Shown here piece by piece: positions 10,401-22,767 of a stretch of DNA of 64,000 nt. This DNA is from Polytrichum commune. Taxonomy: Eukaryota; Streptophyta; Polytrichopsida; Polytrichales; Polytrichaceae. The notes under the pieces were generated by a model. That model made no database searches, was not told the DNA's origin, and worked only from the letters and a program-made list of their open reading frames with translations. Each line of letters starts with the position of its first letter. Position 1 is the stretch's first letter. The stretch lies in assembly GCA_950295325.1 (NCBI GenBank), contig OX485809.1:9798001-9862000 (forward strand), in the 5' to 3' direction. Position numbers and translations under genes: made by a program.

Positions 10401-13400
10401 TAAATTTTCTCTTGGACGAGCAATTGGTAACACACTAGGTATGCGGGTGTTATTTAGTCACTGTCCTTAATTAGACACCTATAGCTAATTGGTATATGGT
10501 TAGGTGAGGATCAAAGAATAAACACCATAAAAAAACTCTTGTTTTAAAAGCATTGGACTAAGTCTTCAAGTTTTATTAACTACTCCACACTCAATAATGA
10601 ACATACTTGAGAGGACCTATATATCCAATTAAAAATAAAACAAACATGCACTTCCGATACCCATAACTAAATCAGGGGAGGTCTGATTTTTAATCTGATT
10701 TTTAATCTGGTTTTTGTTGATGTTTCATAGTATATTTGCTAATGTAACACAGATTTGAAGACATAAGTTTGATTGATAGAAGATGGAGAACAAGAAAACC
10801 TAACTGAATAACACCTGCATGCCTTATAATGGAGTAGTTACCTGAATGATGACAGGTATGCAGCCCTGAATGATGCTGTCTTCCAAGCGACCACTCCAAC
10901 CATCTCCAGGAAGAACACCACAGAACCGGGACTTGGAAAGCTCAAGCTGGTAATTCGGACTGCGTTGGCCTGTCACTACCACATCATCTGCTGCTTGACG
11001 GCCGCGCGTACCATTCTTGTCGGGTTGCGATCCAAACTCAGCAGCCAGCCTTTGCCGAATCCCCATGCTGTACCTGTCATTTGGATGCATAAAGAATTTC
11101 ATGAGGAATCACAGATGATTACAAATAGTTTAGGATTTGGGGTTTAAGCTTTATCCTAATCTGCACGTGAAAGTGGAAAATTAGTTCCTAATCACTGTTC
11201 TTGCACCTCCAATGCTCATGTCTCTCTAACTAGTATGGGCATGTTGTATTTGTGCATATGAACTATGTCCCAGGCCATCCATGCACCGTCTGCTTAACAT
11301 GCTGCCATCAACGGCTAACCAATTTTGGGACGGTGGGGAAAGGTAGGGTGGTTTACTGCCGACTAACATGATCCATTGTATAAAAGATGCCCACAAACAA
11401 TTTAGGTTTTAGGGATTAGGGTTCATTCAAATTTTCATGTGAAAGGTTAGAAAGTGGAGGATTTAAAATAAGTGGGTCTAAAACATATACTTTTAGATCT
11501 ACACCACTTCTCCTAAGATATTAAACATGTGATTAGTTTGAGATGATTATTGATCCAAGTCAAGACTCTAGTAATTTTTCTCATAATTCCTAATGCTCAT
11601 ATGAATATCTTATTCAGTATCAAAGTGGAGAATTCTCTTCTTGAATGATTGTAAAGGCCTTCCCAATTATCTTGGGTATTGAACCTAGAATGGTTAACAA
11701 ATTTGAGCATGTAGTTCAATCTTTTTTGCATACATGTCTTTTTGCTGCATGTTCTTGAATCACCTGAGATTTAATACCTGGAGGTAAAACTGAGATCTAA
11801 GAGTCTTCAAAAGAAAAACCATAGATGGATGGAGGGTATATGCAAATGAGATGAGATTGGTGTCCAGATAGTGTCATACTCAGCCTCCAGCCGACCATTT
11901 TGATATGCATTTCCCAGGTTGCCATTGAAGTAGAACAGGGTGGGCCTTTCATACCGAGGCCTGCATCAGGTCCGCACAGTTAGTCTGTAGCAAACCCAAA
12001 AATCTATGACAATTGAATAAAATGAAATTGATTTTGAAGGCAAGGAACCCAAAAGTCAAATGGAACTAGGAGTACATCAAGGTGATGTCGGGAAGGCTAA
12101 TTCCCTAGATTAACAGAGTACAAGTGGCCTTTGTGAGATAATGGCTAATATCAACATGGTGATCAAGTTTGTGGAAAGACTTGAGGAAACCTGGCACCAC
12201 ATCACGAAAATGAAAATGAAAATGAATCTCTCTCTAACAAAGTGTGATTTGTTTGCAACCTTCTACGTTGCAAGAGCACAAGTGGCACCTTATGTTGTCT
12301 CGTAGAACTGGGGTAGTTGGCAATCGACCAGTTTCTATGGCAAGTTGATGATTTGAGGTGCAGTAAGCAACCATGGTTTTATATTACGTTGTGATGGAGA
12401 CAAATTTTTTTTGCATCAGAAACAATTAGCACTTGTGTTTTAAGAAAATCCTTGAAGCTAAGGGAATCTAGTCTACTTTGCTTACTTATCTTAATTGGAC
12501 GCCTCTATTTAAGTGGATGTGTGGTCAGGTGTGGACCTAAGAGTGGATACCAAAGAGATATCATGTGTTTAGAAGAGATTGGACTACATGCTCAAAATTT
12601 GTACAATATTCTAGGTTCAATAGTGAACATAATTAGGTTGGGGGGGAGGGGACCTCTGTGATCATTTAAGAAGAAAGAGAATCTTCACCTTGATAATGCA
12701 TAAGATATTCAAACAAGCTCCAAAAATTATTAGGGAAAATTGCTACAGCCTTGATTTGGACTTGCCACCTCATACTAAAGGAGTGCCCGTAATAGGAAGT
12801 ACCTGGCCACCAAGTTCTCCAGGACCACAGAAGGATCCGGGTGCTTCCAAGCTGGTAGAACAAGGTCCTTCTCGGGGTCGTAGCAAGGGTGGTCACCCCG
12901 CCAGTCTGAGGGGATGTTCTTCCAGCTATCACTGAAATAGGCGGTTGTTGAGGTTTTATACTTGCTGTTTGTGTTGCCCCAGTGAGTCAGCATCATGCTG
13001 TTCCAGATCTCCTTTGGTGCGGTGCAAGCGCCTTCGTCCCATGGGAAGAACTGTAAATTTGTAAGGCAAGCATTATTAAGAGATCAAAGTGCTGAGGAAT
13101 CAGTAACAAAACATGTCAGACTTTTCTTATAGGTTTGTAGGTCAAATTAATCAAGAACAAGTTATATTCTGGATGACTTGCTTTCCAAGAATGATTGCAC
13201 AAGTTAAAAAACACCAGAGGCACATGTGAGAAACTTATACATGAAACTACACTAAATATCCAATTTAGTATGGCCCACACTATTTATCATTGACCCACAT
13301 TAATTGTCTTGAAATCACTGAGTGACAACTAGAGAAGGTGTCATACGACACTTTGTACTCCAGGAAAAATCACAAATACCAATCTAATTAATAAGGCACA

Positions 13401-16400
13401 CCAATTTTAATGCCACACTAAATCAGATGTTTAGTGTAGCAATCACCACATACAACCTGCTTCAAAATGAGGACAAATGTGAGTACGAAGATCAGACTGA
13501 GTTCAGCCCAAACAATGAAAGAATCTGCAATTAGCACATCAAAGTCAAGAGCAGGTTGCAACAACTGACCCATATGTGGTCACGTCCCTCAGTTCGATTC
13601 CAGTATGGATAGTTCTCCCGTATATGCAGATAAGCCCGCCTGCTGAAATCTCCAGCATAATACTGCCTTAAACCCATGAAATGCCCCTGCAAAAACATCT
13701 CTCAGAATGATGAAAATGGATGTAATTGCAACCTGGTGCAACCACTACATCAAGGGTTTTATTTATTTATTTTTGGCTAACTAATCTCTTTGAAGGTGTG
13801 TTTTTACATTTATACACAACTACCTATTCAAGTGGTTGTGGTTGTGGTTGAGGCCCACTTTCAACCACTACTACAGATTTTTCCGTTTACATACAACTAC
13901 TCTCGTATGTGAAGTATGCTCTATGGATTCTCATTTGACCTCAATGCTTGTCGACCCTCTTATTGGTGTAATCTGTGGAGTGGAGACAAATAATATATGG
14001 ATTCTAGAGGAAAGGTGTCAAAGACTAAGTGACTCCTACAAATCCTCCTCCATGCTTTTGACCTTGAAGTTGAGTCTCTCCCAGTGCCACATAGTAACTA
14101 CATACAAAATAAAACCAAAAAAAAGTAAACTACAAACATTACAACAGCTATTTCCAACTAAATGTTATAAAGTAGTTGGTCAAGGTTCAGTAGTTGTGAT
14201 TGTGGTTGTCATTATGCACCTTCTTATTCCTCACTATCCCTCAAAAATAGAACCAAAGAAAGCAAATTACAACAACCAACCATTGAAACAGTGGTTGTGT
14301 GTAAATGCACCTTGAGCATTGTCATAAGCTCATCTTTCACTTATGGTTTTCTATCTAAATTTTTAAAATGCAAGTATATTGTGTCATAGGGTTTCAAGGT
14401 ATTGTGAATTAAGATGAAGTGAAAGATTGTCGAGGAGAGACCTGCATGTTCATGTGCGGAGCATCATCCGCTTGGAAGACAATGCATGCTTGTAGGACAG
14501 GCACATAGAAGAAGTCGGCCTCATCGCCATTTGTGGTTCGATGCTCACTTGCAAGCAAACTCTCATACATGGCAACCTAACCCCACACCGCAGAATCAAC
14601 TCACAGATTAATTTCCATCCTGGACAAAATGTCGAAGAAACTCATATTTAAGTAAATTGGATCAAGGCCAGTCCAAAATTACAACATGCTTGCTTGAGTT
14701 GTATGGTAAGATCCTCCAATAGAATAGCATATGCAGACGTGATTACAATAATATTAGAAATAGAGGTTTCCATTTGTTATCAACTCATGTCCAAGTGCAT
14801 GCATGCACCTCAGCACCATAGAGCTGATTAATCCAGAGCGTGTTATTGTCACCATCGTAGAGACGGTTTACACAATGATACTTGAAGTGTCGACCCTGCA
14901 AATTGGCAAACAATGAAATACAAGACATTAAAAAAATTCTTCTGCTCAAAAAACTCACTGCCAGTGGCTATGGCGGGATGTATTTAATTTAATTCAATGG
15001 TAGATAGACTTCCTCTGAACTTCGCATTGTTTGAATAGAAGGCTAGCTTTGAACACACGGGGACTAATTTTATATATATATATATATATTTGTGGAATTA
15101 GCAATCTTTTCACTATGGTTTCTTGAAGCTTAGATTTTTGAAAGGCGAATCACCTGGAGCAATTGGCTTGTGTACTCTACAGGAAGGTCGTATACATATA
15201 TGAACGGCCTTTTTTTCACAACAGTTATTTTAACTCCAGTGCTTTCTTTTGCATTGTCTAAAGAAAGGTTAATTGCCGCAGGAAGTAGCCAGTTGGGCCA
15301 CTTCCTTACTGGTGGAAGGGATGACGGCACACTGCAATCGATGCCATACCAGCCTTCATTGCACTGCACAATTCATGTTGAAAGATACTCCAGGTTAGTA
15401 GAATGTTTGACTAATTTCAAGTTATCTACTCAATTGAGTAGTTCATTTCCCAGCCATGACTTCTACATGGTGGCTGCTTATATTTGTGCAGCAATTATTC
15501 CTTGAAAATGATCCAAATGATAACGATCAAGAACCAGAAGTATATAGAACTCACTGAAACCCTAAACCTTAAAGCTGTATGGTTAAAGTGATTGAACCTG
15601 GAAGAATCGCAAGAGGACATGCTCAATTCTTGTTATTGATAAAGTTGAAGGGACTAAAAGAAGCCCTGCTGAATCCTCCTAATTAGTCGAATTTCGAAGT
15701 TCATGTTATCTGTTTAGTGCACTGGTTCATTCCAAAGTCATGCCTCCTACATGGTGGCTGCTTATATTTGTGCAGCAATCATGCCTTGAAAAAAACCCTA
15801 AATGGACGCAATGAAGACCAGAGGTATACAGGATGACCCTAAACTCGAAAACCCCAAAAAACCCTAAATCCTGCATGATTAAAGTGATTGAACTGAAAGA
15901 ATCCCAAGAATGCATGCGCAATCATCCTTAATATCGATAGAGAGATGAAGGGACTCACAACACAGAAGCCATGTTGACAGATTCCATTGTCGGTGCACTG
16001 ATTGATGCAAAAACTTTCAGTGTTAAACTCGCAGATTGCTCCCGCCTGGCCATCATACTTGCAATCACACTGCGGTTGCTTGATTGGCATTTTCTTTTCA
16101 TACACGTCCTCCTTATCTAAGTTACACCACCCTTTGTAGCCCCCTGCAACTCCATAGGTGTTTGCGTCGTCGGCTGCTGTCCAATTTATCGTCACATTGT
16201 CCTCCCTGCAGCAATTTCCCGCTTACAATTGCATCATCAGTGCCATTGACATGCGAGGAAGGTTAGTCGAGGCAATCGAAACTGCCGTAGCTTCACTAGA
16301 ATTTTCCAAATTTTCAGTTGCTCAAGACATGTGCTCTGGGACTGGGACTCGTATGCTGCTACTTTAGAATGGTGTTGGTGGTGTCCCTTCAGTTACACCA

Positions 16401-19400
16401 CTCACAAGTTTTTACACATCCCTCTCAAAATTATCGATTTGAGGCTTGGAGCCTACGCACTACACTAAACATCTGTTTCAGTGTGGCCCACACTAAGTTA
16501 TTCATCATCCACCCAATCACTGGGCGGCAACTAGAGAGGGTGTCAAATGACACATGAAGCAGCATCACAAAGACCACTCCAAAGAAACTTCATAGCACAC
16601 CAATTTAATGTGACACTGAAACGGATGTTTAATGTAAGTAATAGTGTGTCGGCTACGAATCCACCAAGGCGACATATGATTTCCTCGGGAAGTCGGCTCC
16701 AAGGGCATGACATACTTTTAACTAGCCTGACCCACACTATTCATTCATTCATTCATTCTTTAGCCGTTAGATGTAGATATTAGATGAGGCTACCTTGAGA
16801 TAAGACTCCTAGTAGCACCACTCAATAATGTTATGGAGGGTTCAGTCGATGATGAAATGGAATTTCTGCACAGGAGCTCGCAAAGGAAAGCAAAACTTGT
16901 ATCTATCAGGTTGACCCAGTGGAATTGAGAAATGTTTGGGCAATGATTTTCGTAGTTTGACATACTTGAATCGAGACATGTTGGGGTGATGATTTCTTGC
17001 TTAGATCGACATACTTGCATTGAGAAATGTTGGGGAGGTGATTGCTAACTTAGGTGACACAGTGGATCGAGAAATGTTAAGGTGATGATGATTAGGTTCG
17101 CATACTTGAATCGAGAAAATTTGGGGTGATGATTTCTTACTTAGGTCGACATACTGGAATTTAGAAATGTTGGGATGATTATAATGTTGGTACTTACGTA
17201 GACACACCTGAATTGAGAAATATTGGAGTGATGACATGTAACTTGGGTTGACAAACTTGAATCAAGAAATGCATGTTGGGGTGATGATTTTCTTACTTGA
17301 TGCGAAAGCCACACGCTTCTGCGAGCGGTCGATGTGGGTATTTTGTATTGTTGCCACAGTAGCAGCGTGCGGTGCTGGGTTCACAGTATCCAGGGCAAAT
17401 GGACACACCCCACTGACCGTAAGGCCATTCTTGGGTGGCATCCCTGTTGCATTCCCGTTTTACAGCCACTTCGCAGCTCGCCCCTGTTAAAAAAAGTCCA
17501 GATAACCATACCAGATCATGACAACCAGCACGACATCTTCAGTAGACTACATTCACCACTAGAATTTTTTATGCTTTCGAGCACGATACGCACACTTTCA
17601 AGTTCATTCTCTACAATTACGTTGTCAAGCTTCTCAGAATGTACAAATGATATTTCTCAGAATTGGGTTAATACACCAAATTAGACACATGTTCCTTATC
17701 TTCATCTAAGGTAGCGTGGTCTTAAATGGTTACTTTTTCTGACTAGCCCACTTCTCCTAGGAATGAAACATGCGATTAGTACAAGATGGTTAGCAAACCC
17801 ACACTGAAGCCATAGCCACTTTCCTCATAATGTTTGGAGCTCATATGAATGTTTTATTCATTATCCAAGTGAAGATTTTGTCCTCATTAAATGGTCCCCC
17901 CCTTTCCTTTATGTTGACTATAAAGCCTAGAAAATGGTTGTTATACTATGAGCACGTAATCCAGTCTCTTTTAAACACATGATGTCTTTTCGGTAATCTG
18001 TTATTGCAGCCACATACCTCTCAAATATAGATATCCTCATAAGAATAGTAACCGAAAAAGGGTTTTCTGCCTTATAGTATTATTGCCAAAGCAAATTCAC
18101 TACAAATTCTCTCCTCTTTTGTATGTGTTTACACTTTCATATTGTAAAGAATATGAATTGTCAACACGGACCTGAGAAGCCGACGAAACATTGGCATTGT
18201 CCAAGCTCCTGATTACAAACACCATGGCCACTGCACCCCAGCTTGCAAGAATGCATCCAGATTCTCTGTACCCAACCCCAAAACAGTATCAGCATCTTTA
18301 TATTAATCGAACACAGCAGTAATCTGGACACCTATATTTGAGTGGTATATGGTTAGGTGTGGATCTAGGATTTGGCACCAAAAAGACTTGTGTTAAAAAG
18401 AGATTGGACACATGCTCAAAATATTCTAATCATTCTAGGCTCAATAGTCAATGATTGGGGGACCTGTATGACCACTCAATGAGCACGACAATCTTTGCTC
18501 CGATTGTGAATGAGATATTCATATGAGCTTCGAAAATTATGAGACAAGTGACTACTAGCATGATTTGGGTTTGCAAATATCCTTCTAAGGCATGTCTACC
18601 TTACATTGTTGACAAATGTTTGCAAAGGTGATTCCAGAGGTTTTTGAATGAGTGTTTTGATGACCTGTATAGGGATTGCAATGTCCCTCCTTGGTGAGTG
18701 TGTGGCATTTGATAGCACTCTGGCAAATGAGATTGTTAAAAAATGTTCAGGAATTTTTGGGATACAAATTGATCCTGAGAGTGTCGATTGAGGAATATTT
18801 GAAACTAACATGTGGAAAGTCTTTTGGAATTCTTCATTAACCACTTTTTCCTGATATTATGTCTTCAAAATCAAAACATTGCTATTTAAGGCTTCAAGCA
18901 TTGTTGCGAAGAAGTTCACGAAATTGCACATTCCTTCCGATTCTTCAAAGACATAACCGAGCCATAAGCTTTTGGGATAAAGATTCAACCTGAGCTCGTT
19001 GATCGAGAAACACTGCAAACACATGTGCAAACATTCTGGAACACTTCACAACCACTTTTGCCACATATAACGTCTTGAAAATAAATAATTGCTGCGAAGT
19101 TTCAAATGTTTTCAGCAATTGTCAGGACGAAGTGCACGAAATTGCACATGGCTTCTGCTTTGGTCTACATGTTGTTGATGAATCAGATTCTTTACCAACA
19201 TATACCCGAATCATAACCTTGGGATACATCTTTATTCTGAGCTCATCGATCGAGGAAAATTGCAAACTTGACATGTGGCAATATTCTGGAACATTTCTGG
19301 AACATTTCTCAATCGCCTATGCCAGAAACAAAATTGGCGCCAGACACAAAATTGCTGCAAAATTTCAAAAGCTCCAAGCAATTGTTGCGACGAAATTCAC

Positions 19401-19959
19401 GAAATTACACATGGCTCATGATTTGGGGTGTCGTTGATGAATCAGATTCCTCAACAACATAGTCCCGAATCATAACCTTGGGGTACACGTTCATCCTGAG
19501 CTCGTGATCGATCGAGGAATATTACAAACTTGACATTTGAAAACAATCTGGAGCATTTCATAAGCACTTATGCCAGACACAAAATTGGCGCCAAAAACAA
19601 GACAAAAAAAGTGCAGGGAAATTTCAAAGGCTTCAAGCAATTGTTGCCAGATTGCTTACTTCTGCAACAGGAACCGGATTGGCGGATTGATCGCACCGAG
19701 ACAGCCAGGATCCTATTTCTGCCCGCCAAGTTGCGTTGCGAAATACAGGTGGTGAAGAAGCTGATCCGCCTCCCACTTCGCAAGCCAGGGTGGTGCTGCT
19801 ATAGCTGTTGCCACCAATTCTTGCGAGTTTGGGTGCATTCGAGGAGTCATGTATGAAAGAGGGCATCAAGGGTGCGAAGAAGAAGTGCATGACGGAGAAG
19901 AGTGTCACCAGAGCTGCCACGGGTAGCACCAATTGCCATGACCACCATCGGGACAGCAT
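7467..19959 (-). CDS. GT47 exostosin-family glycosyltransferase, ExAD-like, 14 exons
   Basis: Likely Golgi type II enzyme that adds arabinose to hydroxyproline-linked arabinans of extensins, as inferred from resemblance to plant ExAD. Exons (minus): 19959-19660, 18265-18172, 17483-17297, 16205-15959, 15363-15154, 14895-14809, 14576-14442, 13686-13570, 13050-12803, 11960-11880, 11073-10842, 8204-8106, 7897-7712, 7556-7467. Phases agree throughout; product 770 aa, no internal stop. A signal anchor spans residues 9-29. Cys-rich EGF-like segments lie at 107-135 and about 240-290 (C277NEGWYGIDC286). The GT47 domain starts at PFIYVYDLP (329-337) and holds WNRTEGRDHIW, FYFNGNLG and GDGWSG (625-630) before GCIPVII. 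The C terminus ends HNDDWRRD..DYGVPGRCR. Length and layout match the plant family. The acceptor substrate is inferred, not shown. Confidence 0.92.
8958..10085 (+). repeat. Two partial copies of the dispersed repeat, GT47 intron 11
   Basis: 8958-9135 matches the first half of the dispersed family (TGGTTA.TTTTTCTGA, AACACATGATTAGTACAAG, GAATATCTTATTCATTATCA). About 9865-10085 matches the second half (CACATGTCTTTTTG, CACATACCACTCAAATATAG). They may be one element split by about 700 bp of other DNA. Confidence 0.55.
11455..11760 (+). repeat. Dispersed repeat copy in GT47 intron 10
   Basis: Shares CATATGAATATCTTATTCAG, TCAAAGTGGAGAATTCTC, ATTGAACCTAGAATGGTTA and ACATGTCTTTTTG with the other copies. 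Ends are not sharp. Confidence 0.55.
12478..12735 (-). repeat. Dispersed repeat copy, inverted, GT47 intron 9
   Basis: Reads in reverse orientation: GTGTGGACCTAAGAGTGGA, AAGAGATTGGACTACATGCT, then a G-run, GGGGACCT, and GAGAATCTTCACCTTGA. It lies between exon 9 (ends 12803) and exon 10 (starts 11960). Confidence 0.6.
13247..13439. mobile_element. 193-bp TIR MITE in GT47 intron 8
   Basis: The ends are inverted repeats of about 28 bp beginning CTACACTAAAYATC and running to TTTAGTRTGGC. A relative sits at 16460-16638. No clear target duplication was found, so the superfamily is open; CACTA-type is possible from the terminal sequence. Confidence 0.6.
15062..15091. repeat. (TA)n microsatellite
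   Basis: A run of alternating T and A, about 20-25 bases, in GT47 intron 5. Confidence 0.8.
15455..15958. repeat. Tandem duplication reaching the exon 4 splice donor of the GT47 gene
   Basis: Unit 1 (about 15455-15665) and unit 2 (about 15727-15958) share TACATGGTGGCTGCTTATAT, TTGTGCAGCAAT, TTAAAGTGATTGAAC and GAAGGGACT. Unit 2 ends at the real GT donor (minus strand 15958-15957). Unit 1 carries a decayed version of the same junction. Confidence 0.7.
16460..16638. mobile_element. 179-bp TIR MITE in GT47 intron 3
   Basis: Left end CTACACTAAACATC.GTTTCA is matched in inverse orientation at the right (CACTGAAACGGATGTTTAAT). Internal sequence also resembles the copy at 13247-13439 (GGCCCACACTA, CAACTAGAGA.GGTGTCA). 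Confidence 0.6.
16890..17304. repeat. Minisatellite of about 58-bp units carrying the intron 3 splice donor
   Basis: About seven imperfect copies of a unit around ACTTGAATCGAGAAATGTTG then GGGTGATGATTTCTTACTTA. The last copy at 17270-17304 holds the real 5' splice site of GT47 intron 3 (minus strand, GTAAG at 17296-17292). Several upstream units keep a GTAAG-like sequence, for example near 17127-17140 and 17189-17196. Confidence 0.75.
17705..18065 (+). repeat. Dispersed repeat copy, GT47 intron 2
   Basis: Well-kept copy: AAATGGTTACTTTTTCTGAC, CCCACTTCTCCTAGGA, AAGATGGTTAGCAAA, CATATGAATGTTTTATTCAT, CAGTCTCTTTTAAACACATG, CATACCTCTCAAATATAG. It lies between exons 2 and 3. Confidence 0.7.
18318..18600 (-). 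repeat. Dispersed repeat copy, inverted, GT47 intron 1
   Basis: Reverse-orientation copy: ATATTTGAGTGGTATATGGT, TTAGGTGTGGATC, AAAGAGATTGGACACATGC, GGGGGACCTGTATGA. It faces the copy at 17705-18065 across exon 2. Confidence 0.65.
18600..19620. repeat. Tandem array of about 250-bp units in GT47 intron 1
   Basis: About four diverged units recur. Each has a form of CGATCGAGGAA..TT.CAAAC, TGACATGTGG, TCTGGA.CATTTC.CAA, TTCA.GCAATTGTTGCGA and CACGAAATTGCACATGGCT. The array ends just before the exon 1 donor near 19659. Confidence 0.75.
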
Positions 19960-21530
19960 CCTGCTTCTTCAGATTCTTCGAGCTCGCTCTGCTTCTGCCT
20001 GCACTAATAATCCCCAGTTATGATTCATTCCAAATGTGCCGAAATATCGACAGGACTTTATGGAACAATCCTCAAAATGTGATACAATTGCTTCATTAAA
20101 TGTTGGTTACTCTTTTTAAAATATCTGTGACTCTGAATTTTGGCGCCAATTCGAGATGGTGATGCCATTTCCATGGCTGCTGCCCAATTTTTTGGCCGGG
20201 AACTTAATATTCTCTCAAGAACTTTACCCATCACAGCTGAACATCACATTGCCTATGATTTCCAACAGCTTAACTCCTGACAAGTGCATTTCGAGTGGAC
20301 TTTGAAATCTACTAGAAACCATGGAACACTTGAGATGCAATTGCTTCATCAAATGTTGGAGACTCTTATTCTTCCTATGTGTGACTCTGGATTTTGGCGC
20401 CAATTCGAGATGATGATGCCATATAGAAATCTTTCGCAGGTAACGTAAATCTCAACAAGAACTTTACCATCACAGCTGGACATCTCATTCTCTATGATCG
20501 GCAACAGCTAAACCCACAACAAGTGCATTTCGAGTGGACTTTGAGATCTACAAGAAACTATGGAACACATGAATCCTTATGATGCAATTGCTTCATCAAA
20601 TGTTGGTGACTCTTTTCTTCCTATCTGTGACTCTGGAAGTTGGCGCCAATTCGGAATTATGATGCCATATACATGACGGCTGCCAAGACTTTCCTCAGGG
20701 AGCTCAAAAATCTCTCAACAACTTGACCATCATGTCAGGTGAACATCACATCACCTATGATTGCCAACATCTACACCCCAACATCAAGAGCATCCTGCTT
20801 CTTCAGCTTCTTGGAGCTCTCTGCTTCAGCCTGCATTGATCCAAACCCTGCTTCTCCAATCCGTTTAGTTGCACCAGTTATATTGATTCCGAAATATGCC
20901 AAAAACATGTACAAGGAAATTATGGACCACTCCTTAATGTGATGCAATTTACTTAAACTCCTTCTCATCTATGACTCTGGCTCTTCTGGCTCCCATGCAA
21001 GATGATGATGTCATTTCCCAAATTCTCCCCAGGGAGCTCAAAAATCTCTCAACAACTTTACCATCATGTCAGCTGAACACCCACAATACCTATGCTTCTC
21101 AACAGCTAAACTCCCAACACTAAGAGCATCCTGCTTCTTCACCTTCTTCGAGCCCTCTGCTTCAGCCTGCGTTAATCATAACCCTGCTCCTCCAATCAGA
21201 TCCACCAAAAACTCCAAAAGTGCTGCAAGTCTACATGAAATTACGAGGAACACTCGATGATTCCTTGTGATGCAATTACTACTTCAAACATTGGTGGACT
21301 GTGGCTCCAATGCTACCAATTTTCATAATTTCACTCAAAAAAAGCTGACCATCACATTGCCTATGGTTGCCCCCCAACAGCTAAACCCCAACGAAGTTCA
21401 TTTCGAGTGGACTTTGGATCTTTTTACCCCTACTCCTCCTCCGAGTGAGCCCCGTTTGAGTGAGGAGATTGAAGACACACTTCACACTCATCGTCGTCGA
21501 AGTCAGTCAACCCCTCCTCAACAATAAACT
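19957..21530. repeat. Duplicated 5' region upstream of the GT47 gene
   Basis: A block starting at the GT47 start codon (CATCCTGCTTCTTCA then TTCTTCGAGCTC..TCTGCTTC.GCCTGC) recurs at about 20789 and 21128. Between them lie tandem units of about 245 bp with GTGACTCTGGA.TTTGGCGCC and AAGTGCATTTCGAGTGGACT. This DNA must include the promoter and 5'UTR of the gene. I could not choose a transcription start. Confidence 0.75.
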
Positions 21531-22085
21531 AAAACTTCTGGATGAAAAAAGGGCATCAATCACGGCATCACGTCAACCGACCAATCATCCTTGCATCCTG
21601 GAGCCATCAGAGGTAGCTATCGCTCGCGATCGCCACTAGCACGGATGGATCGACCGACCCTGACAGGAGCACGGACGCCCCTGTAGTACGGATTGACCCA
21701 ACGTGGTGTACGAAATTATAATCGAGGAAATCATGTTGGAAAAAATACAGGAAAAAAACAACGGATGATTCCTCACTACACTGGCGGTTTTGGCCACCCC
21801 CAAATTTTGTAAGTAGATTGATAATGAGAGGGGCGATCGAGGAGGATTGAGGATTGGTGGTACCGATCGAAGCTTGAGTTTTTCTTTTGTCTTCATTCCT
21901 TTTTTTGAAAACCATGTGGGTGTGTGTGTGTGATTTTTGGAGATTTGTCCCAAGATTGGACTTGGGAGGTGCTTCCGACGCCTGGCCTCATCGGTACCTT
22001 TAGCCTGGACTTCGGAGTTTCGATCCGGTCCGGTCACCGGAGAAATAGATGCCATCCGGTTCTCTCTCTCTCTCCAACATGGCAA
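21531..22085. other. Intergenic stretch, no gene recognised
   Basis: Open frames on the minus strand between 21607 and 22085 have no recognisable domain and overlap each other, so no gene is called. A short (TG)n run sits near 21918-21932 and (CT)n near 22062-22074. Confidence 0.4.
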
Positions 22086-22090
22086 AAGGT

Positions 22091-22566
22091 AGAAGGTTGA
22101 AGGGTGTTAAATGGTTACTTTTCCCAAGTAGCTCGCTTCCCATGGGACACTGAGGGGCTGATCACACCAGCCAGTTCACACACCATCCGTTGGCATCTCC
22201 GGTTGTAATAGTGTGAAAAGTGGTGGGCCAGTATATGTTTCTCAACATAATCCTCAACAATTTCATGGCTGGAACTGGACATTATGGTTGAAGGTTAAAG
22301 GGTGTTAAATGGTTATTTTTCCCAAGTAGCTCGCTTCCCATGGGACATTGAGAGGTTGATCACACCAGCCAATTCAGACACCATCCGTCGGCATCTCTGG
22401 TTGTAATAGTGTGAAAAGTGGTGGGCCAACATCTATTTCTCAACATAATCCTCAACAATTTCACGGCTAGAACCGGACGTTAAAGGTAGAAGGTTGAAGG
22501 TTGAAGGGTGTTAAATGGTTACTTTTCCCAAGTACATCGCTTCTCATGGGACACTGAGGGGTTGAT
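22091..22566. repeat. Tandem repeat of about 200 bp, 2.3 copies
   Basis: Units start near 22091, 22289 and 22495 and share GGTGTTAAATGGTTAYTTTT, CCCAAGTAGCTCGCTTCCCA, CACCATCCGT.GGCATCTC and TCCTCAACAATTTCA.GGCT. The first part resembles the start of the dispersed repeat family. A single further copy of the later part is at 25640-25763. Confidence 0.75.
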
Positions 22567-22724
22567 TGTGAGCACAATATCGCACCCACATGTGTTCCTA
22601 ACATTAAAACTTACGAAAGACCTTTACGCTTGTGGTTGTTTGACTTGTTAAAGCAATAACAAGCGGGAGGCATTAGAACTTAGATATTGATTTCCAGCCA
22701 AGGAGAAGGGGTCCAAACGTGAAG

Positions 22725-22767
<43 letters not shown>

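Noticed and set aside
15800-15880. AACCCTAAA motifs as an interstitial telomere repeat
   Set aside because: Only isolated copies with no array.
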